A stretch of DNA of 33,875 nt, taken from contig JAFQYM010000047.1 of assembly GCA_017406465.1 (NCBI GenBank), forward strand, positions 1-33,875, in the 5' to 3' direction. This document shows, in pieces, positions 1-8,695 of this stretch. This DNA comes from Kiritimatiellia bacterium (GTDB lineage: Bacteria > Verrucomicrobiota > Kiritimatiellia > RFP12 > UBA1067). The notes under the pieces are model-generated. The model did not search any database. It was not told where the DNA came from and saw only the letters and a program-made list of their open reading frames with translations. Position numbers and translations under genes: made by a program. Position 1 is the stretch's first letter. Every line of letters begins with the position of its first letter.

Positions 1-14
1 CAGGCAGCTCGTAA

Positions 15-43
15 TTGCGGCGCGAGTGTAGAAATGGTAAAAT
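15..43 (+). promoter_or_regulatory. Putative sigma70-type promoter for the C10 protease gene
   Basis: TTGCGG at 15-20 and TAAAAT at 38-43 are separated by exactly 17 bases, and the start codon follows 28 bases after the -10. The same GGTAAAAT core occurs before the aldose epimerase gene at 10798-10805. This is read from sequence only; no transcript data are available. Confidence 0.5.
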
Positions 44-71
44 ACAGCCATTAGACATAGGGAGGGTGGCT

Positions 72-3000
72 ATGCGCTTCTGCAGAACAGCATTTGTAAT
101 TTCGTCGATAGTCGCCGCGGCGGCCTTGTCGATGCAGGCCGAGACCGTCGATGCGAATACAGCAGGTCGGGCTGCGGAGGGATTTCTTCTGCGCAGCTCC
201 GCCGCGCAGCGGATTCTCCACGGGCGCACCGTCTCCTCGCTCGCCGCGCGCGGCAATCTGTGGATCGTCTCGCTTGCGCCTTCCGGCCACATCGTGTTCG
301 CCGGGAGCGACAAGTGTTCGCCGGTCGTTTCGTTCTCTACGGACGACTTCGCGGAACCCGAAGCGGGCTCGGCCATTTATGCGCAGCTCCAGAACGCCAG
401 CGACTGGGTCGCCGGCAAAGAGGCGGATGCGTCGTCGGCGGTCGATTCCGGCTGGGCGAAATACACCGCCACCGACACGAAAAAGCGACTCCTTTCCGCC
501 GCGCCGTCGGGCGCGACGGTCGGCGATGGATACGACGACTTCGTCAATCCCTTCCTCGGCACGACATGGTCGCAAGGCGCGCCGATGACCGACTTGACGC
601 CACTGACGAGCCCGTGCGGATGCGCCGCGACGGCGGGCGGACAGGAGTTCCGGCACTGGCGCTGGCCGTATCGTTTCGAGAAGTCGCGTTCTTTCACCCA
701 CGCCCTGCGCGACAGTTACAACAACGCCCTCAACTACACGATGCGCCCAGACGGCCGCGTTCCGATCGACTGGAACAAGGTGGCCGCGTCCGGCACGACA
801 TCCACGCCGTGGGAGACGGACAAGGAAGTCGGCTACAACACCGCGTTTCTGACGATGTGGATGCAGACGATGGTGAACATGGGCTTCAAGGCGGGCGGCT
901 CGTACGCGACGCGCAAGCTCTGCAGCGACGCCGAGAACTACTGGTACGAGGCGGGCAAGGTGATGAGCCAGGGACGCGACGGCTACGACAACCTCTGGTG
1001 CGCCATCACGAACGACCTCAAGTTCGGCTCGCCGATCCAGATCAACACGCCCGTCCACCAGATGGTCATCGACGGCTACGCCATCGAGAACGCCGGCACG
1101 GATAGCGAAATCGACTATGTCAACACCAACTACGGCTGGGGCAACGGCATCCGCTGGGAGAACCTCAAGACCGCCATCGAATCGGGCGGCGGCGCGGGCA
1201 AGTTCGCCGATTTCCAGGTCGGGTTCCGTCCGCAGAAGATTGTCCAGTTCGAGCCGCTCGCGAAAGTTTCGACGGGCGAAGTGACGCTTAAGTGGCACAT
1301 CGCGCCGTGCTACACCAATCGCACGACCGGCTTCACGCTCGACATCTCGGGAGGGACGGGCGCCGGCGCGTCTGTAAATATCGCGACCCACGACGAAACG
1401 ACATCCTACACCGTGAATGGCCTTGAAACAGGATACGAATACACCTTCACCGTCACGCCCGTCATGGCGGACGGCTCGGCGGCGCGCGCCAACTCAGTCG
1501 CGACGACGATCGGCACGCCGCAGCCCGCCCCGGAGATCGCAGGCGTTTCGTCCATCGCCTGCGGCATCGATCTCGTCCAGCAGGGGTTCTACATCGAGTG
1601 TGCGCGCGCCATTACCAACTATATAGCCGTCACGTGCAATGAATCGACAACCGCGCTCGAAGCGTATTCGAGCCACCTGACGATCCTACCCGACGAGAAA
1701 ATCTCCGTCTCGAAGAGCGGCCGCGTCTTCACCATCGCCGTCGACGCCACGGAAATGGACGCGAAGTGGCAGGGCGAAATGCTGCTTTTGACGCTTGTCG
1801 CCAAGAACGCCGACGGCACGGAGGCGTACAAGAACCTGATGCTCCGCTTCAACGGCATGCGCCAAGTCCTCTCCGGCTCGTTTGAGATGGTCGAGACGAA
1901 CCCGACGACGCCAGTCTGGTTCTGCGGCACGACGACGCTCGACGCGAAGGGACAGAATATCACATTCGGTGCGAGCGCCTTCCAGGGGAATGGCTGCGAC
2001 GTCACGCTCACGGACTCCGTCGGCGGCGGCTCGTTCACGTTCGCGAGCCTCGACGGCTTCACGGGGACGATGCATATCACATCCGCCGTCGCCGTGAACC
2101 TGCCGAGCGACATGAGCAACTTCAGCGGCACCCTCGCATACGACCGCTGCTATACGGACAACACGTTCCACTACACCCTCTCGCGCGATCTCCCCGCGAC
2201 GGCAACCGTCTATCTGCCGCAGTACACTATGCTGTATCTCGACAACGTCACCGTCGATGCGGCGTTCACCGGCAACGGCGCAGTATATATCACGTCCGGC
2301 ACATCGACTCTCTCCAACACCTCTGGATTCTCCGGCACGGTAGAACTCGGCGACTTTGAAAGTTCCGGCACGCTGACATTGAGCGCCGGTGAAGAGCCGG
2401 GCATCTCCATTTGGAACGGCACGCTCTTTCTGACGCTTTCAAGAGAGCAGGTCGCGTATGGATACTCGACTTCGCAAATAAAATACAACTGGGGGACGGT
2501 CGTATTCCAGGACGAGGACGGCAACGAACTCAAGCGCTGGACGACCGACGACAAGACCTTCGCCGTAGATCCCAGCGCGAACACGTGGACGCCGGACGCC
2601 GAAACCGGCACGGGGCGCTTCAACGACGCCGCGCGCTGGTCCAGGGGCTCCGTTCCAAGCGCGGGGGAACTCGTGATATTCAACGACAACTTCGGCGACA
2701 CCGAAATGACGCTGGATCTCTCCACGGACTTCAACCTCGCCCACGTCAAGGTGATCGGCACGCGCTTCACCATCAAGTCCAGCGGCACGGGGAAACTCTC
2801 GGTCGATACGTTCGAGAACACTGCCCCCACGAAACTCGCGACCACGAACATCGCGCCGGCGACCGTCGTTCCGCGCGGCAAGCTCTTCGTCCAGACCGGC
2901 CTCACGATCAGCTGCGACATCGACAGCTCCCTCGCGCAGAACCTGCGCGACATTTCGGATGCGATGTCCGCGCTGATCTGGGACGACGGCGACGACTACT

Positions 3001-5498
3001 GCATCTGGCGCGGCACGGTCGTGTTCAAGGACTACACCGCCGCATATCTCGATTTGACGACTTGGGGCCATTCGCGGTCTTTCGTCAGGTTCAATGGCGT
3101 GACGGGGCATCTCACGCCCAACAAGACGTACGACGTCCCCGTGGAACTCGCGGACAACGGCTCGACCGTCGCGCTGAACTGGAACAACGGTTCCAGCGGT
3201 GCTACCACGGCTTTCGCGAAGATCTACGGCGCGGGCACGTTCAAGACGACCGCCGGCGGCGGCAACAACGAGAACGTCCTCGTCAAGGACGCATCGGAGT
3301 TCACGGGGTCGTTCCAGCTCGCCGCGAAGAACGTAATTTTCGGCAGTGCGGTGCCGTCGAACGACATCGGCACCGGCGGGCGGCTGCACATTCTCACGGA
3401 CGCGACGCTCGCCCCAAGCGCAATTTGGAATATTGGCGGCGGCGTGTATCTCGGCAGCGGATGTAATTTGACCGTTCGCGGACAGTTGCTCTCCGCGGGC
3501 ACCACTGCGTCCATAAAGACGAGCGCAGAGGATGCGCAGATAACCTTCGAGGACGGCGCGCTCCTGCGCACGGCGGTGGCGCTTTCCGGCGACTATTCGC
3601 CGGACATCAGTTTCAAGGCGGCGACATGGCAGGCGACGCAGAACCGCACAGAAACTAAGACCGTGAACTTCTGCGCGTCGTCCGGCTCGTACACGACGCT
3701 CGACGCAAACGGCAGCAAGATAACGCTTGGGCCGGACTTTTTCTCCGGCGCGGGCGACGTGTATCTCACCTCCTCGGCGGACGGCGGCTCGTTCGTCATC
3801 CAGGGCCTCTCATCCGCATTCACCGGCACGATATATACGGATATAACCGCAGGTCTCACGATGGACGACATGACCGCATCCTCCGGCCGCGTCTCGATTT
3901 CCGACGCTGGGCTTTCGATCTCCTCCGCGAAACTCGGCAACGTCATCGTCGGCACGGGCGCGACGCTCACCATATCGCTCACCGACCGCCAGGCGATGAA
4001 GGGCTTTGCGGCCTCCAGCGTCACCCTCGCCGGCGGCACGATAGAGTTCGTCGATCAGTACGGCACCGTCGTAGGCTCCAGCACCGAATCCACCACCTAC
4101 GTCAAACCCGAAGGCTACACCATCGCACCCGTCCCGACCGCCGTCTGGGTCTCCGGCGAGTTCGCCGACGAACCGGAACTCCACGGCGGCTATTCGGTGA
4201 ACTACCTGTACGCGGGCGATACCAATGCCGCCGGCAACATCGTAATCGGCACGACGGCATACGGCACCGATCCGCTCTACGGCGTCACGATAGCGCTCCC
4301 GGCAAACACTTGTAAAAAGGCGTCGATTCTCGTGAAATTCAAAGTCCCCGACGGCAACACCCACCTGGACAATACGGCTATCGCAGGCGTTGTATCGACC
4401 GACGGCAATCCAATCTACGCGCGTTTCGCCTCCAGCGGCAACAATATCGCGACCGGAGCGTACCTGAACAGCGGCAGCAGCTACGCCGTGGCGGGAAATT
4501 ACTCCTTCAATTCTCCGACGATTTCCGCAGGCGAAGGCTATATGCTTTTCGCATACGAATCCGAAGCAAGCACGCTCTACAATGGAACGGCATTCTACAC
4601 GGGCTCGTCGATCGATACGATGACGGGCGACAACGCGGGCGGTTTGCAGTGGAAAGGCAGGACGTTGAAACAGCTTTCCATCGGCGGCCTTTTGAACCTT
4701 TCCGCCGACGGCGTGGATTATTCTTTGTATTCCGGCAAGTTCAACCCCTGGACAGGGCTGGAGATCGAGGCGGTGGCGCTTTTCGTGGACGAATGGTTCT
4801 CGCCAAGCTCCGTGGAGTTTTACGAGTTCCCGGCGGCCTCGTTTGCTGGCCGCACTGTCTACTACAAGAGCGGCTACTGGGGGACGGGCGGCGACACATC
4901 GCTCGTCGTGACGCTTGCGGACGGAACGGAGACGACGCTCAGGGAGGGCGACACGATCGTCATCGACGACAAGTCTTCCGGCGGCATCTACTTCGGTCCG
5001 CTTCCCGACTATGCGAACAAGATTCGCGTCTCACGCGACGTCGTCTTCAGTTCCGGCGTCGACGACGCCGCCATCCTCGACGGCGCGACAATCGAGATAG
5101 ACGATGGCAAGACGGTGACGTTTAAGGCGCAATATCACAATATCGCGCTCGGAAAAGCCGCAATCACAGGCGAAGGCTCGATCGCGTTTGACGCGAACGG
5201 CTTTTCGATCTCGCTCGATCCAGAGGCGACGGTGAACGATGTCGCCGTGCGGCCGGAACTGGATTTGAGCATCGCCACGCCATATGATGCGACGAAAGAA
5301 AAAGTCTTTATCAAGGCGATTCCGGGACTTTGGTATTCCGTGATCTACGGCGACGCGCTCGTCGGCGGCGGCATCGGCGGCGCGACGGGCGAAACCGAGC
5401 CTGTCCAGGCAACCGGCGCGACGCTGACGCTTGACGCGCCGAAGGAAGGGGCTACGCGGTTCTACCGGATCAAGGTCGTACCGGTGAAGCCAAACTAG
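72..5498 (+). CDS. Secreted C10 (streptopain-like) cysteine protease with long beta-repeat tail
   Basis: I chose ATG 72 because GGAGGG lies at 61-66 and the protein then opens with a signal peptide (about residues 1-23, cleavage near SMQA|ET). The upstream in-frame start at 15 has neither. The protein is 1808 residues. A propeptide-like region (about 25-120) precedes a C10 catalytic domain. The nucleophile is Cys184 in SPCGCAATAGGQEF. The catalytic His329 lies in PVHQMVIDGYA, followed by the family motif VNTNYGWGNG, so the active site looks complete and the Cys-His spacing (145) is close to that of SpeB. A fibronectin III-like domain follows (about 400-490). The remaining ~1300 residues are Gly/Thr/Asp-rich beta-strand repeats of autotransporter-passenger type, including two related segments near residues 610-720 and 1180-1290. 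C10 enzymes are usually about 400 residues, so the tail is exceptional. The likely role is extracellular or surface protein degradation. The beta-barrel that would be needed for autotransport is not seen. Confidence 0.88.
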   Translation: MRFCRTAFVISSIVAAAALSMQAETVDANTAGRAAEGFLLRSSAAQRILHGRTVSSLAARGNLWIVSLAPSGHIVFAGSDKCSPVVSFSTDDFAEPEAGSAIYAQLQNASDWVAGKEADASSAVDSGWAKYTATDTKKRLLSAAPSGATVGDGYDDFVNPFLGTTWSQGAPMTDLTPLTSPCGCAATAGGQEFRHWRWPYRFEKSRSFTHALRDSYNNALNYTMRPDGRVPIDWNKVAASGTTSTPWETDKEVGYNTAFLTMWMQTMVNMGFKAGGSYATRKLCSDAENYWYEAGKVMSQGRDGYDNLWCAITNDLKFGSPIQINTPVHQMVIDGYAIENAGTDSEIDYVNTNYGWGNGIRWENLKTAIESGGGAGKFADFQVGFRPQKIVQFEPLAKVSTGEVTLKWHIAPCYTNRTTGFTLDISGGTGAGASVNIATHDETTSYTVNGLETGYEYTFTVTPVMADGSAARANSVATTIGTPQPAPEIAGVSSIACGIDLVQQGFYIECARAITNYIAVTCNESTTALEAYSSHLTILPDEKISVSKSGRVFTIAVDATEMDAKWQGEMLLLTLVAKNADGTEAYKNLMLRFNGMRQVLSGSFEMVETNPTTPVWFCGTTTLDAKGQNITFGASAFQGNGCDVTLTDSVGGGSFTFASLDGFTGTMHITSAVAVNLPSDMSNFSGTLAYDRCYTDNTFHYTLSRDLPATATVYLPQYTMLYLDNVTVDAAFTGNGAVYITSGTSTLSNTSGFSGTVELGDFESSGTLTLSAGEEPGISIWNGTLFLTLSREQVAYGYSTSQIKYNWGTVVFQDEDGNELKRWTTDDKTFAVDPSANTWTPDAETGTGRFNDAARWSRGSVPSAGELVIFNDNFGDTEMTLDLSTDFNLAHVKVIGTRFTIKSSGTGKLSVDTFENTAPTKLATTNIAPATVVPRGKLFVQTGLTISCDIDSSLAQNLRDISDAMSALIWDDGDDYCIWRGTVVFKDYTAAYLDLTTWGHSRSFVRFNGVTGHLTPNKTYDVPVELADNGSTVALNWNNGSSGATTAFAKIYGAGTFKTTAGGGNNENVLVKDASEFTGSFQLAAKNVIFGSAVPSNDIGTGGRLHILTDATLAPSAIWNIGGGVYLGSGCNLTVRGQLLSAGTTASIKTSAEDAQITFEDGALLRTAVALSGDYSPDISFKAATWQATQNRTETKTVNFCASSGSYTTLDANGSKITLGPDFFSGAGDVYLTSSADGGSFVIQGLSSAFTGTIYTDITAGLTMDDMTASSGRVSISDAGLSISSAKLGNVIVGTGATLTISLTDRQAMKGFAASSVTLAGGTIEFVDQYGTVVGSSTESTTYVKPEGYTIAPVPTAVWVSGEFADEPELHGGYSVNYLYAGDTNAAGNIVIGTTAYGTDPLYGVTIALPANTCKKASILVKFKVPDGNTHLDNTAIAGVVSTDGNPIYARFASSGNNIATGAYLNSGSSYAVAGNYSFNSPTISAGEGYMLFAYESEASTLYNGTAFYTGSSIDTMTGDNAGGLQWKGRTLKQLSIGGLLNLSADGVDYSLYSGKFNPWTGLEIEAVALFVDEWFSPSSVEFYEFPAASFAGRTVYYKSGYWGTGGDTSLVVTLADGTETTLREGDTIVIDDKSSGGIYFGPLPDYANKIRVSRDVVFSSGVDDAAILDGATIEIDDGKTVTFKAQYHNIALGKAAITGEGSIAFDANGFSISLDPEATVNDVAVRPELDLSIATPYDATKEKVFIKAIPGLWYSVIYGDALVGGGIGGATGETEPVQATGATLTLDAPKEGATRFYRIKVVPVKPN

Positions 5499-5543
5499 GC
5501 CGGCGACACCAACCGCATCTTCCGCGTCAAGGTGACTTGGTAA
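5499..5543 (+). pseudogene. In-frame C-terminal relic after the protease stop codon
   Basis: Directly after TAG 5496-5498, and in the same frame, 14 further codons read AGDTNRIFRVKVTW and then TAA. This resembles the real C-terminus just upstream (TRFYRIKVVPV). It looks like the last residues of a second, related secreted protein left by replacement or duplication of the C-terminal end. The Shine-Dalgarno of the next gene lies inside it. Confidence 0.55.
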
Positions 5544-5545
5544 GC

Positions 5546-6958
5546 ATGACATTCGTCCTTTCACTTCTGCCGATTGCGGTTCTTGTCGCGGCGCTTGTCG
5601 TCGTGAAGGCGCCTGCATGGAAGGCGGCCCTTGCCGCGCTTGTGGTTGGGGCCGCCGAGGCGCTTTTCTGGCGAGGAATGTCGGCAGGGGAATTTGCCGG
5701 ATGTGCGGCACAGGGCGTCTCGACCGGCTTGTTCCCGATAGGGCTTGTCATATTTGCAGCGCTTTTCACATACGCGATAACGGAGACATCGGGGGCGATC
5801 GCAGACATCAAAGGCGGGCTTTGTTCGCTGTCCTCCGACAGCCGCTTTCTCGCGCTACTCGTCGCGTGGGGCTTCGGGAACTTCATGGAGGGGATGGCCG
5901 GCTTCGGCACTGCCGTCGCGATTCCATGCGCGATCCTCGTCGGCGTCGGCTTTGATCCCGCAAGGGCGGTCCTCTGCTGTCTCGTCGCGAATTCGACGCC
6001 CACCGCCTTTGGCTCCGTTGGAGTGCCGACGAGCGTCCTTGCAAGCGAGACGGGGCTTGACGTCGGCGTGCTGACTTCTTCCATCGTGTTGCTGCAGCTG
6101 GCGGTAACGGCGCTTCTGCCGTTTTTCGTTCTTGTCGCGGCGGACGGATGGCGCGCTCTGCGCGAATGCTGGAAGCTCGCGCTTGGCGCTTCGATCGCGT
6201 TTGTAGTGCCATGGTGTCTTGCCGCGCGGTTCACTGGGTGCGAACTTCCCGACATCGTGGGCGGAATCACCGTCATGACGCTTTTCGCCTTCCTCGGCAA
6301 GCGCGGCGAAACGAATGTGCGCCGACAACTTTGGGCGTGGATGCCGTTTGCCTTTGTCGTCGTTGCGCTTGGCGCCGTTTCCATGATGCCGCCGGAATGG
6401 AAGCCGTCGCCGGGAATCGTCGTTCTCTCGGCCGGGGCGCTTGGCGGACTATGCCAGGGAGTGGGGCCTCTGCGGCTTCTCGGCGTCGCGGCGAAGACTG
6501 CGAAGCGCTATGCCCTCGCTGTGCTGACGATCTGTACGGTGCTCTCGCTTGCGAAGACGATGGTCGCGGCGGGTTTGACGCGGAATCTTGCCGAAGGACT
6601 TGTCGCCGCGACGGGCGGGGGATATGCAGCGGTCTCCGGAATCGTCGGGGCGCTTGGAGGTTTCGTCACTGGCTCAGGCACGAGCACAAATGTCCTTTTC
6701 GGCGCGTTGCAGGCTTCCGTCGGATCGTCAGACGCAGAGCGGCTTCTATTTGCCGCGGCGAACGTCATGGGCGCGGGAATCGGGAAGATGGTTTGCCCGC
6801 AGTCTATCGTGCTCGGATGCGCGGCGGCCGGGCTTGCCGGCCGTGAAAGCGAAGTGATGAAGCGCGCATTCCCGTTTTTCGTCGCCGTCTTGTCGCTTGC
6901 CTGCGCCGTAGCTTTCTCATTCAAGTTTTTTGACATCATAGGGAGGACACTACAATGA
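5546..6958 (+). CDS. L-lactate permease family transporter
   Basis: A 470-residue polytopic membrane protein of the LctP family, which imports lactate or glycolate with protons. The family hallmark GFGNFMEGMAGFGTAVAIP is intact at about residues 112-130. Other conserved pieces are NSTPTAFGSVGVPT and, near the C-terminus, GSGTSTNVLFGALQ and GKMVCPQSIVLG. About 12 hydrophobic segments are visible. It is shorter than the usual ~550 residues, mainly in the loops. I chose ATG 5546 because AAGGTGA at 5529-5535 is 10 bases upstream. The in-frame TTG at 5537 almost touches that site. Its stop overlaps the start of the next gene by four bases (ATGA), so the two are probably translationally coupled. 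The substrate is inferred from the family only; short-chain organic acids other than lactate are possible. Confidence 0.85.
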   Translation: MTFVLSLLPIAVLVAALVVVKAPAWKAALAALVVGAAEALFWRGMSAGEFAGCAAQGVSTGLFPIGLVIFAALFTYAITETSGAIADIKGGLCSLSSDSRFLALLVAWGFGNFMEGMAGFGTAVAIPCAILVGVGFDPARAVLCCLVANSTPTAFGSVGVPTSVLASETGLDVGVLTSSIVLLQLAVTALLPFFVLVAADGWRALRECWKLALGASIAFVVPWCLAARFTGCELPDIVGGITVMTLFAFLGKRGETNVRRQLWAWMPFAFVVVALGAVSMMPPEWKPSPGIVVLSAGALGGLCQGVGPLRLLGVAAKTAKRYALAVLTICTVLSLAKTMVAAGLTRNLAEGLVAATGGGYAAVSGIVGALGGFVTGSGTSTNVLFGALQASVGSSDAERLLFAAANVMGAGIGKMVCPQSIVLGCAAAGLAGRESEVMKRAFPFFVAVLSLACAVAFSFKFFDIIGRTLQ

Positions 6959-8655
6959 ACATGCAGATGAAACACTTCGCTTCCGCCGCATTGGTTCTCT
7001 TTGCGGCGTTGGCCGCGCATTCGTCCGACGCGGTCAAGGTCGCGTGCATAGGTGACTCGATAACGTACGGACTTGGACTTGCCGACCGCGCGAAAGAGTC
7101 GTACCCCGCGCAGCTCCAGAAGCTGCTCGACGAGTTTGAGCCCGGCAAGTACGAGGTGCGCAACTTCGGCAACTCCGGGCGCGGCATCTACCTCGACTCG
7201 ATGCGCGGCAGCGAGAAGCGCGGCTTCCGCTACATGCCCGAGCACAAGGCGGCGCTCGAATGGAAACCGGATATCGTCATTTGCAACCTCGGCATCAACG
7301 ACTGCGGGGAGTACATCAAAGAATATACCGGAGGAAGAAGGCGCGGGCAGTTCATAGAAGACTACCTCGCACTTCTCGGCGACTACTCCGCGCAGGCAAA
7401 GACCAATCTGGCCGTCGGGTGTCGGACGTCGAATGTCGTGTGCCGCGTGCCGAAGATCTTCTTTTGGACGAAGCTCTCGCCGCTCGCGGAAGGACAGAAG
7501 TTCTACCGCAGCCCCGAGCCGTTTTTGATGCAGGCGGACCTTGAGTCGGTCGCAAAGAAGATGAACGCAGTAGGCATCGACATGCAGGAACCCCTGCGCG
7601 AAAAGATGGACGAAATCTTTGCGCACGACAAGATTCATCCCAATGCCGAAGGCGCGCGCATAATAGCCGAGACGACGTTCAAGGCGATTCAATCTCACGC
7701 AAAGTCCGCAAAGGTCGCAAAGGTTTCTGGCGATAAAGAACTTTGCGAACTTGGTGAACTTAGCGCGAGGCATAACGGGTGTGAAATCTGGCTATGCGCG
7801 GGGCAGTCGAACATGCAGAAGGGGTGGAACGAGTTCAACGCCATGCCGCAGGAGAAGGAGCGCGTGAAAGGCGAGATGGCACGGCTCGCGAAATGCAACA
7901 TCTGGCTCTGGGATTTCAACGACGGCAAGTGGACGAAGCTCTCGCCTGACAACGCCCTCAGGAAGAGCGCATTTGGCGTTTCGTTCGCGATCCGACGCGC
8001 CGAGGCAACGGGCAAGGCGGTCTTCATGCTCTATGTCGCGGCCGGCGGCGCACCTACGGAATCGTTCCTTTCGGAGCAGACGATGTGCGCCATTGGCAAG
8101 GACGGCAAACCTCTCTATCCGCACCTTGCCGCGATTGCGACAAACCGACACCGCCTCGACCAGAACAAGGACTTCCCTTGCGCCTGGGTCGCGCGTGAAT
8201 ACCCGCGTCGCCGCAACAACATGGAAGAGGGCCACTGGTGGCCTGTGTCGCTCATGTACGACAGGGGATTCAAGCATATCAACAAGGGAATCAAGCATAT
8301 CAATAAGTCTGAAATCAAGCTTGACGGCATCCTCTGGTACCAGGGCGAGTCGAACGCGACTACCTGCGTCGCGCCCGATACGCCCACGCCGCGGGAATAC
8401 CAGCTCGAGACGCTTCGCGCCCTTGTCTCGGAGCTGCGCGGCGACAAGAATATCCCGTTCATCATGATGGGACTTCCGAAGATGAACCGTCCATGGGAGC
8501 AGTACCGCGCCGTGCAGAAGCAAGTATGCGACGAGACGGGTGCGATTTTCGTTGATACCTTCGCGGCGGGGCTGGGCGATCCGAACGACGTGCATCCGCG
8601 CGACAAGACCGCTTTCGCCGACCTCGCCGCAAAAGCGGCGTCAGCGGGGAAGTAG
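6955..8655 (+). CDS. Fusion of SGNH/GDSL esterase and sialate O-acetylesterase-like domain
   Basis: A 566-residue exported protein (signal peptide about 1-24; GGGAGG-like ribosome site GGGAGG at 6941-6946). The N-terminal domain (25-240) is an SGNH hydrolase: nucleophile Ser35 in GDSITYG, the Asn of GINDCG, and Asp225/His228 in DKIHPN. A linker follows (about 243-275). The C-terminal domain (275-566) matches the sialate 9-O-acetylesterase (SASA) fold: Ser285 in CAGQSNM, LWYQGESNA, and Asp545/His547 in NDVHPRDK. Both catalytic sets look intact, so the enzyme could remove two kinds of acyl group from glycans, for example O-acetyl groups from mucin sialic acid or xylan. The protein contains three short DNA repeats read in frame (7414-7441, 7694-7769, 8270-8311), one of which forms the linker. 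True substrates are unknown. Confidence 0.85.
   Translation: MNMQMKHFASAALVLFAALAAHSSDAVKVACIGDSITYGLGLADRAKESYPAQLQKLLDEFEPGKYEVRNFGNSGRGIYLDSMRGSEKRGFRYMPEHKAALEWKPDIVICNLGINDCGEYIKEYTGGRRRGQFIEDYLALLGDYSAQAKTNLAVGCRTSNVVCRVPKIFFWTKLSPLAEGQKFYRSPEPFLMQADLESVAKKMNAVGIDMQEPLREKMDEIFAHDKIHPNAEGARIIAETTFKAIQSHAKSAKVAKVSGDKELCELGELSARHNGCEIWLCAGQSNMQKGWNEFNAMPQEKERVKGEMARLAKCNIWLWDFNDGKWTKLSPDNALRKSAFGVSFAIRRAEATGKAVFMLYVAAGGAPTESFLSEQTMCAIGKDGKPLYPHLAAIATNRHRLDQNKDFPCAWVAREYPRRRNNMEEGHWWPVSLMYDRGFKHINKGIKHINKSEIKLDGILWYQGESNATTCVAPDTPTPREYQLETLRALVSELRGDKNIPFIMMGLPKMNRPWEQYRAVQKQVCDETGAIFVDTFAAGLGDPNDVHPRDKTAFADLAAKAASAGK
7414..7441 (+). repeat. Four tandem 7-mers (GTCGnnn) inside the SGNH domain
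   Basis: GTCGGGT, GTCGGAC, GTCGAAT and GTCGTGT follow each other without gaps. They are translated as part of AVGCRTSNVVCR, between NL and PKIFFWTKL. In SGNH relatives a short loop leads straight into the PKI-W-TKL strand, so this looks like an insertion. Confidence 0.7.
7694..7769 (+). repeat. Imperfect inverted repeat of GCAAAG type forming an interdomain linker
   Basis: The left arm (7694-7724) contains CGCAAAG units about 9 bases apart. The right arm (7739-7769) is its imperfect reverse complement, with CTTTGCGAACTTGG. A roughly 14-base loop separates them. The element is read through in frame, as HAKSAKVAKV on one arm and LCELGELSAR on the other, between the two esterase domains. GCAAAG-rich palindromes of this kind are common intergenic repeats in environmental bacteria; that statement is from general knowledge, not a search. 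Confidence 0.75.
8270..8311 (+). repeat. 21-bp tandem duplication in the acetylesterase domain
   Basis: TCAAGCATATCAA starts at 8270 and again at 8291, giving two 21-bp copies. They encode a seven-residue repeat (KHINKGI, KHINKSE) and are AT-richer than the surrounding codons. Confidence 0.7.
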
Positions 8656-8660
8656 TCGTC

Positions 8661-8689
8661 TTGACTTCGGCTGCAATTTATAGGATAAT
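8661..8689 (+). promoter_or_regulatory. Strong promoter giving a probably leaderless mRNA
   Basis: TTGACT (8661-8666), a 17-base spacer and GATAAT (8684-8689). A start site about seven bases after the -10 would fall on the ATG at 8696. There is no Shine-Dalgarno between them, so the message is probably leaderless. Confidence 0.65.
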
Positions 8690-8695
8690 GTCACC

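Noticed and set aside
51..1391. Long open frame on the minus strand opposite the C10 protease
   Set aside because: It has Arg/Val/Asp-rich composition typical of a shadow frame in GC-rich DNA, while the plus strand carries a clear signal peptide and catalytic motifs.
72..5498. Reading the SpeB-like domain as proof of a virulence toxin
   Set aside because: C10 proteases also occur in commensal gut bacteria; the sequence supports a secreted protease only.
5537..5545. TTG start for the lactate permease
   Set aside because: It lies one base from the Shine-Dalgarno; ATG 5546 has proper spacing.
7739..7769. Minus-strand start of a gene at the GCAAAG repeat (NLCDLCGLCVRL reading)
   Set aside because: This peptide is the usual false reading of such palindromes; the plus-strand esterase runs straight through.
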